The notes under the pieces: model-generated
What the model was told of the DNA's origin: nothing
What the model saw: only the letters and a program-made list of their open reading frames with translations
Database searches by the model: none
In this document: positions 34,201 through 43,889 of the stretch, piece by piece
Layout of the letters: the number at the start of each line of letters is the position of its first letter
How positions within the stretch are numbered: the stretch's first letter is position 1
Program-made: the position numbers and the translations under genes
Assembly (NCBI GenBank): GCA_014898425.1
Contig: RCSZ01000002.1
Span: 2,170,001 to 2,234,000 of the forward strand
Direction of reading: 5' to 3'
DNA: 64,000 bases
Source: Botryotinia globosa
Lineage: Eukaryota > Ascomycota > Leotiomycetes > Helotiales > Sclerotiniaceae

Positions 34201-35707
34201 AATTTATACTATACATCTTTAATTATTTCACCGAATACATCTTTCTGCTCTAAATAAAATACCGTTCTTCTCCGAACTGAGATTTCATACCGTTCTGTGG
34301 AAATCTTGAAGTTTCTTTGGTTCCCCAATTCACTAATGCTTCTACTTGTCCCCTTCACATTCAGATCCGTGTTGAAACGCTCCCAACAGTTGCAGCTCTC
34401 ATAGTCCGAAGAGCGTTGGGCTCGATATTGCTCGTCGAGATCAGATCTCCAGAAGACTTTATGACCATGCTTTGAAACACCGAAATTTACCAGTTGTGGT
34501 CAAAGATTCTCTGTGAATGAATTCCCGTAAACACTTCGCACACCGAGGATCACATCCGCAGCAGAGCCTGGAGAATAGGGGAAGGTATTTACCGCAAGAT
34601 ATAAAGATTGAAGGATTTACCATCGGACCTTGCAAGAAGTCGATGGAGGTACAAAATTCAGCAACCATCATTGCAGTAGTCAGCTTCCCTCGATCTGACA
34701 ACTGTGGTCTGATCCTCTGCAAAGTTGTCGCATTATTGGTGCAAAGATCATGCTCTAGAAGCTCGCTATCGCTCATATCGACGAATTCTGACGCGGCCAT
34801 TCAGACAAGTGGCGAGTTTTTTGGCCTCAGAATATCAGACCTGGTCGTAGCTAGAATCTTTGTTTTCAGGCGTTTTGAGTTTTGTTGTTGGTCGAGATTG
34901 TTGAATGAGTTGCTGATGGGCTCGTTTGTAGTTACCACACTTCTGGAAGTTCACCGCAAGTGAAAAGCTCGTATGTAAGATCGATGAGTAGATCTGGATG
35001 ATCAGGCTGTGATATAACAGATGAAGGAGGGGTTCCATTTAGTTTCGCTTCAAGAAAAGGTCAGACAAGTGGTTTGCAAATCTTTAGTTCCCTTCGTGTC
35101 GTTCTTGTTTTGATTTTTATTGCTGTTACGGCTCCAAATATTCTAGATGAAGTTTCCGTTGAGATTTTAGTAACTGAACAAGAATTTGATCATTGGCGCA
35201 GTCTAGATTGAAGCCTAGCCAGGTAAACAACAAGGAAACGGTTAATTATGAAGGAGGAAGGTCCTTCACAAGAGCCACGAAAAAGTTTCGTGAAAGTTGA
35301 TCGGCAAGTCAAGATTCCTTGTGGCTATCCATATTTCTGTTGGCTGTTCGTAATGTTTTTAGGAGCCCACAACTTACGGATCAGAGAAATCAATGCCTAG
35401 TTTCGAAAACGAAAAGTTCAAAGTTCAGGTCTCCACGTTGTTGGGAGTGCAGAGGGTTGCACATCTTCAGCATTGCAATTGATTTACACCATTAGATATT
35501 GAATATAATTATATGCCCTCGGCCATAAGTTCAGGTCAATCTGAGCAATATGCCATGTCAGTGTGGCATCGTGAGCTTGCACTCGAATGCTAAGTCCCCT
35601 ACATTCAGAATACGATGCGCCCTCTTTCTCGTATGCTCCTTTATTCGAACTTCAGAACCTTCCCCCCCCCCATCTCTCTATGCTCCTTGGTCAATGCAAG
35701 CTACATC
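31258..35707. other. Gene-poor region with an A+T-rich core
   Basis: 4.45 kb, the longest gene-free stretch. The PME promoter side has a poly-C run (31491-31506). TACGGAGTA-type nonamers lie at 32289-32297 and 32639-32647. The core 33500-34245 is A+T-rich. From 34260 to 35100 base composition returns to normal and short frames appear on both strands (113 codons at 34459-34800 minus), without recognisable domains. It could be a decayed gene or repeat. Confidence 0.55.
33500..34245. other. Large A+T-rich island, possible RIP-degraded repeat
   Basis: About 745 bp strongly enriched in A/T, with a T19-20 run at 34020-34039, poly-A runs and many TpA steps. No conserved frame. Sharp borders with normal DNA suggest an old inserted element mutated by C-to-T changes; this is inference. 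Confidence 0.6.
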
Positions 35708-37060
35708 TCAAACCCACCAGCCGTAAGCACCGTTAGTCCACTCAGTCGCGTTTGCTGGACGGCTCGAATCCGCATCCGCGTCATCCAATCTTTCTCGTAC
35801 AATTGTAACTTGCTCACTAATATTTCCCGCAGGCCCCACCCTATTCAATGTTCTCCTCAGCTCATCAAACGCATCCACACGATCTATTGTACGCGACGCG
35901 CTTGGCCTTGAATCAGCAATATTTGCAACTGCACCTCCAAGAGTTCTTCTAAATCTTGCCCGACCTTCCCTAATGACACCTGGGACGTTGTTTCTTTGAT
36001 ATTCAACAATATTGCCATCCCGGTCGATGATTCTGTTAATGGGACCTCGACAGAAGGGACAGTTTACCGGTCGGACATCGGGTCTTGATCGTTGGGTTAG
36101 GATCCAGGTCTGGATACATGCAAGACAGAATCCGTGGTTGCATGGGTGCACGAGGACGGCATTAGGAGGAGCGGGGAATGGAGAAAGACAAATGGGACAT
36201 TCGCTTGTACCGACGGCGGTTGATGCCTCGGGAAGTTGTGGTGAGCTGACTTCGGGAGTTGTTTGTGCTTGTTCCCTGTTGCCGCTGGGAACCTGTGATG
36301 CGCTGAATTCACGAGGTATTTGCGCTTGCTCACTGATTCGAGCTGAGAATGCAATAGTATCTGTGATGTTGATAGAACTTGTGGTTCTTACATGTGGGCG
36401 ATAAATTTCTCTTCTCGGATTATAGACTCGACCGGTATCTGGCGCATCTATGGCTGTGACAAGCGGGAAAGGCCTAGATCTTCTCGGAACATGAACTGAG
36501 CTGGGATTCGAGGTATTGGGATAGTTGATAGCTGCAGCCGGCAAAGGATCATATAGTGTCGGAGTATAGTCTCGATCTGGATCCCTCCCATCACTGTCCC
36601 TCATGCGTCGTGCACGTGAGGCGTACATGGCGCCACCCGTAGGGCGTGCATCAGAGGCTGTCTCATTGAGATTTTCCAAGACACGCATACGCGAGGCATG
36701 ACGTCTGTCACTTTGAAAATTTAAGACGTAAGGCTCAGCTCGATCACTAAGACGCCGAGTTCGTCCAACATTTCTGGCCCAAAGATCTGCGTAGCTGGGG
36801 CGTGTTAATCCAGATCCGTCGACCGTCATGGTATTCATTGCTCGATTTCTAGATGGCCCATTGCGCACTCTAGGAACGATTAAAGACAGCGGGTGTTCAT
36901 CCGCAATGCGAGTCGCGGGATCTCTTATTCTGAAACTTCTCTCGGTGCCCGATAGCTCATGCATGCTTGGCATAGCTCTTGCGCGGGTTGATGTAGACGC
37001 TGCTAACGGGCGACTGTTCTCTGGAACATCGCCGGGGGGATCGTCTGGGTTGGAAGCCAT
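35708..37060 (-). CDS. RING-HC finger protein, probable E3 ubiquitin ligase
   Basis: Single exon of 450 residues. Residues 1-285 are Arg/Ser/Pro-rich and probably disordered (RARAMPSMHE, RARRMRDSDGRDPDRDY). The RING at 288-337 is C3HC4: CPIC, then HPCNHGFCLAC and CPFC. A further 110 residues follow (IIDRDGNIVEYQ, RARFRRTLGG), ending YGWWV. The spacing and a long Arg-rich head resemble the large fungal group of orphan RING proteins. The substrate is unknown. The upstream 1.4 kb on its start side has no gene. Confidence 0.85.
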   Translation of the reverse strand: MASNPDDPPGDVPENSRPLAASTSTRARAMPSMHELSGTERSFRIRDPATRIADEHPLSLIVPRVRNGPSRNRAMNTMTVDGSGLTRPSYADLWARNVGRTRRLSDRAEPYVLNFQSDRRHASRMRVLENLNETASDARPTGGAMYASRARRMRDSDGRDPDRDYTPTLYDPLPAAAINYPNTSNPSSVHVPRRSRPFPLVTAIDAPDTGRVYNPRREIYRPHVRTTSSINITDTIAFSARISEQAQIPREFSASQVPSGNREQAQTTPEVSSPQLPEASTAVGTSECPICLSPFPAPPNAVLVHPCNHGFCLACIQTWILTQRSRPDVRPVNCPFCRGPINRIIDRDGNIVEYQRNNVPGVIREGRARFRRTLGGAVANIADSRPSASRTIDRVDAFDELRRTLNRVGPAGNISEQVTIVRERLDDADADSSRPANATEWTNGAYGWWV

Positions 37061-38504
37061 TTTTTCAAAGGTTCGACAACTCTCTTATTAGTAGACCACG
37101 CAAAGCTTTGTAGTGATATTCGAAATCGTTAATAAAAGAAATTCAAAGTTGCGGATGATATGGAAACCAGTCGATTATTTGAGTTGGGTACACTAATAAG
37201 TTAACTTGTAATGTATGAGAGATGTTGTTTGTTATTCAATGTTTTGGACGAAAGTGGAGGTTCTTAAATATTGCTTGATGTGACTTCATGGTACGACAGT
37301 ATTGAATGCGACATGTTTCCTGCCGTATCAATGTGTACAGTTTATTCACGACAACCGGTTCGCGGAGTTAGTATACAGCAGTTTAGTTAGGAACAGCATC
37401 AGAATAGCAAATTCGTCATCTTATTCATCACATACTGATTCAAGAAAGAGCTGGAATTCACTATGCTGAAAGCTCAAATGGAAACGGCTTGGCTAGTCCA
37501 TTCAAAGTTTTGGAATTAAGATCCGAATTTTATGATTCAGTAATTACATGATTTAGAAAACAATCCTTTTGCTGCTGTTAGTTATAGGAGGAACAAAAAT
37601 CTCTGCATTCACGCATAGCATATTCTTTCATTTGGTTTCGCCATGAATGCGATGCGCTGAATTTGAATCCAACTTTTTGGCAAGTTTCAACATTCAAATC
37701 TACTTGTAACACTTCACCTCAATATCCACCATCGATTGATGTGGCCCCTTTTTCCTTTCTTGATGTATATGCATGAATGGATATAAACTTGAGGTCGAGT
37801 GTCTTCTTGATCTCTCAGATCTAAAGAAACTTCGAGTTCTAGCTTGGAATGGATATAAAATGCCTTGAAACAAAGAAACTACAAGTTTCTTCCCCATTTT
37901 TATTCCTAGGGACACTCATTTTGTGTATATCGAGCCAATGCAATAGTGTTCTCTAATTTTTTGGCATTTACGAATGGGATTTTAACTGATGAAGTAGCAG
38001 ATGGAAATCGGAAGATTAGAATGGAACATCACCTTCTCTCTCTGATAGCGGGACATCTATTTAAAATGTACTATCTCGGGTCTCGTTCTAGAACTGTGAG
38101 ATGAGAAGTGAGGATATAACATGATAAACTGAGGACTAATGTGCTGTACTGTATTAATTTGAATAACCTTGAAACCGTGAATTTCATATTCTGCCCATGA
38201 CCTCAGGATCATCAAACGGAAGTTGTTGGATGCTATCTTCTGAAAGATCCAGGGAGTTAATAGAAAGTAGCAAATCGTTACCAGTGTGTAGATATACAGA
38301 TGATTTTCCTGAATATCTTAGACGGACATAGGTATGTATCAAGGGTAATCCTCTTTGGGATTAAAGATGAACAGATTAAGATCCACAGCGAATAAAAACG
38401 ACATACACTTCAAATTAAAACTGTGTTTCATCAAATAAAATAGCGAATACTCTCCAGTATCCTGTACAAGATCACAAACCCAATGAAAACAAATTCTCTC
38501 CAGC
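37061..38504. other. Intergenic region, no gene seen
   Basis: 1.4 kb upstream of the RING gene (minus) and downstream of the Cys-rich gene (minus). Ordinary composition, no notable repeats. Short frames (37700, 38339) look like chance. Confidence 0.6.
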
Positions 38505-39547
38505 TCAAAGCAACCACAACGCAACAATACAGGTACAGAACACCATGAAACCGGTAATAGACCAGAGGCGCCTATCCAATCTAATTCCAGAAGCACCACT
38601 AACTGTAACCACCGCCAGCGTTGAAGTAGCCGTTGACGAACTACTCGATCCCGAAGTCACAGAACGAGTGGTTGTAGACAAGGTGCTAGAGACGCTATAA
38701 GAAGCTGGCCCAGTTCCTCGTGAAGATTGCGTATCTATGCCGACTTCAGTGTGAGGATCAGTGGTTTGTTCAGTTTGTGTAGGCAAGCTTGGTGGAGTCT
38801 GTGTGGGAATTGTTGCAGCAGCAGGAGTTGGGAATTAGAGGGTGGCAGAAAGTTGTTTGAAGCTGGATGAAGCGGCTGCGGAGTTGTTTTCGTAGACGGA
38901 GATTGTGGTTGTAGTTGTTATCTGGTTCGAGCCGGTAGATGTGCTGAGGTCTACATGAATGGTATAGTAGTAATAATAGTAGCTCCAGTAATACCTGACT
39001 GTTTGTTAGTGGATATGTATGCCGATATGGCTTGGGACATCAACGAACATGTTAAATCCGTGCAAAATTTGATGCTACCCCTTACATTCACACAGATATT
39101 TCCAGCAGTGCAATAGCTTCCATCCGAACAGCAATTGCCTCCATCCGGGTAGCAATAAGGATAAGTACAGCAATTCCATCCAACTTCGCATGTAAAACCT
39201 TGGCAACAACTCTCTCCAGGCTTGACGCAGAAGCTGCTTCCACAGCAGTTTTCGTCTTTTGGACAATAGCCTAGGTTGCCTAGGTATTTATTAGGATTTT
39301 CCCTAAACAAGATTGAAGATAGCTTACTGGGGCAGAGACCATATCCTGGGTCTTCACAGGTAAGCACTCTTGGACTTAGCCATGACTTTAGCAAAGAACG
39401 CCCATCAAGAGGTGCCAATGCAGTACCGTTGTTTGTAGAAGAATGGAACTTCGAGGAAACCAAATCATCGAATGCTGGCGTTTGATTACCTAAATCAGCG
39501 GTATAAAAGATCAGAGAAAGAAGAAAGTGCTTGAAGTGTGAGACCAT
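38505..39547 (-). CDS. Cysteine-rich secreted, probably GPI-anchored protein; structure unresolved, internal stop
   Basis: The start at 39547 gives a signal peptide (MVSHFKHFLLSLIFYTADLG). A Cys-rich part follows with four CC doublets 10-13 residues apart (ENCCGSS, ESCCQGF, NCCTYP, NCCSDG), like a small disulfide-knot array. Intron 39280-39327 (48 nt) is likely; a second acceptor nine bases downstream is also in frame. A 44-nt intron at 38951-38994 would lead into a Thr/Ser-rich stretch (STSTGSNQITTTTT). That frame meets a TAA at 38835-38837, then continues Thr/Pro/Ser-rich to a hydrophobic tail (ITGFMVFCTCIVALWLL) ending at 38505, typical of a GPI signal. Either the stop is real and the anchor is lost, or an unseen intron removes it. 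A donor GTAAGG near 39090 is an alternative. Confidence 0.5.
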
Positions 39548-40592
39548 GGTGAAGATTCGAGCTCTTTCCGAACAAACTGATTTCGTCTTATATTGAACAA
39601 AGTAAACTGGGTCCACCACATTATTTATGACTTTTATACAGCGTCGCTTAATATGATTCCTACTCACCTCTGTTGACACAGCTATCCGAGCTCTGCAGAA
39701 AATGGCTTACCAGGATTGCTGGAAGGCTGCAGTCTGATATAGCATAACTGCATACCTCGACAGTAAAGTTGCTGCAGTACACGAGCGCCCTATCTCCTCT
39801 TACACTCCAAAACACTTTTCTTTTTATCCAGAATGTCCAGAGAAGCCCCGCCAGTATCGCATTAGCCTTTCCTCACTCATCATCAAAGAATATCAATACC
39901 ATTACTTGTCACTTGATGCTACTGCTCTTGGCCACTTCACCTGGCAACGTTACAGGTCATCAAACGACCAAAGCCTACCCAAAAATATTACAGAGCCCCC
40001 AGAACACTTAGATGATATATGCCATGGAGCAAATTTACCCCGATATAATCTTTCATGTGTCAGAAAATCTACCACCGCCAAGAAACGGACTGACTTTCCA
40101 CAATCTAGGCAGCAAAAATTACTATCAACTCATCGGTTTCATGAGGCTGAACCTTATTCTATCAATTCAAGCCACTACACAGAACGGAAATTTTAACCAT
40201 AAATTGATTGTCGATATGTGCAGGAACGTGGCATGTAAGAATTGGGGAAGCTTCGCATATTGGCCAGAAGTAAGAGAGCTTAATTGCTTCATTCTTCTTA
40301 CGTAGCTTAGCGACCGTAGCACAAGGAAGTAAAAATAGCAAATGGAGAATGGCAGATATAGGAAACCGTGTAATGTAATCCTATTAAGACTTCACTGAAA
40401 ATTGTCGCGTAGGTCTCTGTGAACGATGTCTGAAAAACGAGGGGTTTGGACGCAGATTAAACAAACCATTCTCAAACTGCTATTAAAACAACTGTCATGA
40501 TAGAAAGGCTCCTAAACATCTCGTCTTCATACTACCTGGTCGTCGCATCATTTACCGGGGAGGTAGTTGTTTAGGTACAGACAACTCTCCTC
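39548..40592. other. Intergenic region between divergent genes
   Basis: 1.0 kb upstream of both the Cys-rich gene and the phosphoribosyltransferase gene. Three overlapping plus-strand frames of 80-97 codons (39769-40305) exist, but none has a recognisable domain or sensible splice joins. Not called. Confidence 0.5.
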
Positions 40593-41612
40593 ATGAGTCA
40601 GCAACCCCACCCTGTACCGTCCTGCATATCAACTTCACCCCCTCCCTGCAACGTAATATCTCGAGGAAAAATGTCTCAGCCCACCACAGACATACAGAAT
40701 TACAAAGTGGATGATGCGTCTACCGACCATGTAATGATTAGTGAGAATGCTCATGGGAAGAATTCTAAGAAAAATCTAGAGCTTTCCGAAAAGCCAAAGA
40801 GCACCCAGGAAACTATCAGCGAGTCGAGCAACATCCCAAAACAAGCCATTTCGCCAATAACCCATTTCACGGAGCCTACAACTGCATATTGGCAAACCAT
40901 CCTCCCATCTAACCACACCCCGCAAACCCCGCCCTATAGATATGGATTCCCAGCCAAGCTACCCGACTCACGTTTCCTGGTTCTCCCAATCAGACCGTTG
41001 AAAGATAATCCCAAGCACGCGGTTGCCTCGCTTCTGGTTAATCAAGCTTCCATGGAAGTAGTAGACACCCTCTCCGATTTTCTTGCCGATCTCGTGCGTC
41101 GTTTTGAGCCGGATGTTATTATTGGGCTTCCCACTTTGGGTCTTAGTCTGGCTCCGCTTGTTGCTAGGAATTTGGGCTTCAGTACGTCACATGTCAAGAT
41201 TACTACTTGGAAAATTTATCAAGGATAGAATTAATGGTTATTAGAAAGATATGTACCCCTAGGCTACTCCCGCAAATTTTGGTACGACGATGCTCTCTCT
41301 GCTTCAGTATCATCTATTACATCCCCAGAACTGGGTTTGAAGAAAGTATATCTGGATCCGCATCAATTACCTTTGGTTTTGGGAAAACGATGTGTTATTA
41401 TTGATGACGCAGTAAGTTCCGGTGCTACGCTGAAGACCACTTGGGATTTGTTGGAGAAGATTGGTTGTGATATTGTGGCTTGTGGGGTGGTGATGAAACA
41501 AGGGAATAAATGGGAACAGAAGATTGGGCAAGAGAGAGTAGATAGATTGGTTTACGTGTTGGAAAGTCCTCTTCTGGAGGCCGTTGATGAGGGATGGACA
41601 TTCAGATCTTGA
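40593..41612 (+). CDS. Phosphoribosyltransferase-domain protein (type I PRTase fold)
   Basis: Two exons, 40593-41181 and 41245-41612. The 63-nt intron (GTACGT..TTATTAG) gives 318 residues. Met27 (40671) is an alternative start. Residues 1-95 are polar with no motif. The core shows the PRTase-fold strand FEPDVIIGLPTLGLSLAPLVA and the PRPP-binding loop CVIIDDAVSSGATLKTTW (D250 and D251). Together with DLVRRFEPDVIIG this resembles adenine/orotate-type PRTases. Related fungal proteins are of unknown substrate; the middle YVPLGYSRKFWYDDAL is typical of that group. A role in nucleotide salvage is inferred from the fold only. Confidence 0.85.
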
Positions 41613-42239
41613 AATTCGTGCCTAGGAAAGAAGGGATTGCCAAATCTTTCATAATTCTTCCGATTCTCTAGTTTGGTCAATCAACCTATCGCTTTAATTT
41701 TGCATGAGTAGAACTTGAATTTAGAATTTCCAGATCTTGTACGACAAACTCTTAGACAGCTGGAGAGGAAGATTGAAATTTGTTCTTGAAAAGTTGGCCC
41801 AATAAATCACACTATTCTTACTCTTCGTTCATGCATTATGATGTTTCAACGATCTTCATTCCTTTTTTTGAGTGCTGATAATCATTTCTTTTCATTATCA
41901 TTCTATTCATTAATATCTGTTCTTATAGAAAAATAATGTATACAAATCGTGCACAAAATGTGTACTGTACTCAAACATCATAATGAATGTGATGGTGCTG
42001 GGCCTTCATTTCTGCAGACATATTCCTTCCATATCTAACCCATAACACCGACTCCAGAATGCATTCTTCATCTGGATGTGAATATCCGATCCTTACCCTC
42101 CAATGCGAGCCATACCAAAGAAAGAAAACGAACATTATAATGCAATTCATATCTCATCTCAATCAATTTCGTATCTCGAAAACTTTTCTTGACTTATCTC
42201 AACTTTGTTAACGATATCAGATCATTTCAGATCCAAAAT
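41613..42239. other. 3' intergenic region between convergent genes
   Basis: 627 bp between the PRTase and PIR/But2 stops. Nothing notable seen. Confidence 0.6.
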
Positions 42240-43889
42240 TTAACAAGTAGTGATGAAAAGACCGATTGGGGATGGGTTGTAATCCTCAAACCACCATAAA
42301 TCAGTGTCGCTTCCACCAGCAGTCATCTCATAGCTGATAGCCTGTCCAGCTGGACAAGTGAAAGTGTTAACAACAGTCCAGGAACCAGGTGTGATGGTCT
42401 TGCTACCGAAATCAGTTGCAGTGCTTCCGATAGAGTTATAGGTAGAGCTAGTGGTAACAGTGGTGCTCAATTGCTTGAAATCAATGGCTCCGGAACCGGA
42501 AAAGGTATAAGAGGAAGTCTCGAGCATATCTTGAGTGGGGAAGAGGAAAATGAGGGAGCAAGTCTTGGAAGCGTATGAAGCTGGAATGTCGAAGTTGAAG
42601 AGAGAAGAGACAGTACTGTTGACAACTCCATCGTAAGAAGTACCGCATGCTTTATCTGGGGATGCAGATGAGACGGGAACGATTAGATTGGGGGAAGAGT
42701 AGGTGCCGTCAAGGTTAGTCGGGCAAGATTTGGAAGCTGAAGCTGTGGACGAGGCCTTGGATGTGGCCGAAGAGACAAATGAGCTTGCTTGAGAGACAAT
42801 GGAGGAGACAATTGAGCTAGCAGACGAAGCTTTTGGTGTGGAAACGGAACTGGTAGTGGCTTGAACTTGGGAGGTACTGACTGGGGCGCTGGAAACTTTG
42901 ACAGACTCGGTGGCGGTAGCTTTTTTTGTAGAAACAGCAGTCATACTCTGCACCTGAGTAACAGTAACCGTGGAAGGAGCAGCGCATGTTTGTTGTTGAG
43001 TTTGAGTAACGACAACAGTTTGAGCGGGTGCAGTCTCTTGTTGAGTCTGAGTTTCATGGACAGTCTGGCCAGCAGCAGATTGAACTTGGGTGACGGTGAT
43101 TGTAGAAGGGGCAGCACATGATTGTTGTTGGGTCTGGGTAACCACGACAGTTTGAGCTGGTGCAGTCTGCTGTTGAGTTTGAGTCTCTTTGATTGTCTGA
43201 CCGGGCGCAGTCGAAGTGACATAAATGGTCTTAGCAGATAGAGTTTGGGTGACAACAACGGTTTGAGCTACAGTAACGGCTGAAGCAGCACATGTCTGTT
43301 GCTGAGTTGTGGTAGCAGTAATGATCGAAGCCTTTGAAGATTCTGAAACTGGAGCAGACAATGAGGCCTTTGTTGATGAAGCTAAGGTAGAGGACGAGAC
43401 CTGTTGGGATGCGGATGTGGTCAACGTTGCTGATGAAGTGGATGAAGATGGGGCGAAACATCCACTAGCAGTCAATCCAATCTGTACACACTTATCCTGA
43501 CCAGCAACAGGAGCAGTATAGATGTTGTAGTCATTGTCAGAAGATGGGCATGCATAAAAGACTGATGATCCGGATTGAGAGTAGGTGCCATCTGCGCTGA
43601 TAGCAAAACCACCTGTGGCGCTCATACCAGTATCGCATTGGTATTGGTTAGCCTCTGATGTTAAATAACATGGTCGGCCTTTGGAATCAGTGGTTTCACC
43701 GTTGTTGATTGTGAAGGTTGCAGTGGGGTGGTTGCCAAGAATGCGGAGTTGGCCATCGTCCAATTGACCAACGATACCGGATTGACCTCCTGATGAAGTG
43801 ACGGTATATGAGCAAGTGTCCCGCTTGATAGAAGCAGCCGAAGCGCCAAAGGCGAGAGCGAGTGATGCTGATGCGGAATACTTCATCAT
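42240..43889 (-). CDS. Secreted cell-wall protein with PIR-like and But2-type domains
   Basis: Single exon, 549 residues. A signal peptide (about 1-20) and a Lys-Arg pair (KRD, 22-24) suggest Kex2 processing. Residues 25-145 look like the PIR cell-wall mannoprotein C-terminal domain: GQLDDGQLRILG, FAISADGTYSQSGSSVFYACPS, YNIYTAPVAGQDKCVQIGL. Residues 146-390 are Ser/Thr-rich with a Gln-rich 44-residue repeat (two copies at 230-316, and a weaker one before). Residues 390-549 match the But2 C-terminal domain: CPTNLDGTYSSPNLIVPV, CSLIFLFPTQ, WWFEDYNPSPIGLFITTC. By analogy it is a wall or surface protein, heavily O-glycosylated. But2 was named for binding a ubiquitin-like modifier in S. pombe, but such secreted fungal forms have no known link to it. 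Confidence 0.85.
   Translation of the reverse strand: MMKYSASASLALAFGASAASIKRDTCSYTVTSSGGQSGIVGQLDDGQLRILGNHPTATFTINNGETTDSKGRPCYLTSEANQYQCDTGMSATGGFAISADGTYSQSGSSVFYACPSSDNDYNIYTAPVAGQDKCVQIGLTASGCFAPSSSTSSATLTTSASQQVSSSTLASSTKASLSAPVSESSKASIITATTTQQQTCAASAVTVAQTVVVTQTLSAKTIYVTSTAPGQTIKETQTQQQTAPAQTVVVTQTQQQSCAAPSTITVTQVQSAAGQTVHETQTQQETAPAQTVVVTQTQQQTCAAPSTVTVTQVQSMTAVSTKKATATESVKVSSAPVSTSQVQATTSSVSTPKASSASSIVSSIVSQASSFVSSATSKASSTASASKSCPTNLDGTYSSPNLIVPVSSASPDKACGTSYDGVVNSTVSSLFNFDIPASYASKTCSLIFLFPTQDMLETSSYTFSGSGAIDFKQLSTTVTTSSTYNSIGSTATDFGSKTITPGSWTVVNTFTCPAGQAISYEMTAGGSDTDLWWFEDYNPSPIGLFITTC
42940..43202 (-). repeat. Two 132-bp coding repeats in the PIR/But2 gene
   Basis: Copy 1 is 43202-43071 and copy 2 is 43070-42942. 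Each encodes 43-44 residues of the pattern GQT..ETQTQQ..TAPAQTVVVTQTQQ..CAAPST.TVTQVQS. Differences are few, so the duplication is fairly recent or homogenised. Confidence 0.88.

Noticed and set aside
34459..34963. Opposing frames of 113 (minus) and 148 (plus) codons beside the A+T-rich island
   Set aside because: I looked for a BTB or zinc-finger relic because of the CCGCDPRCAKC stretch, but spacing fits no family.
39769..40305. Three overlapping plus-strand frames of 80-97 codons
   Set aside because: No recognisable domain, frames conflict, no good splice joins; may be a decayed gene but cannot be supported.
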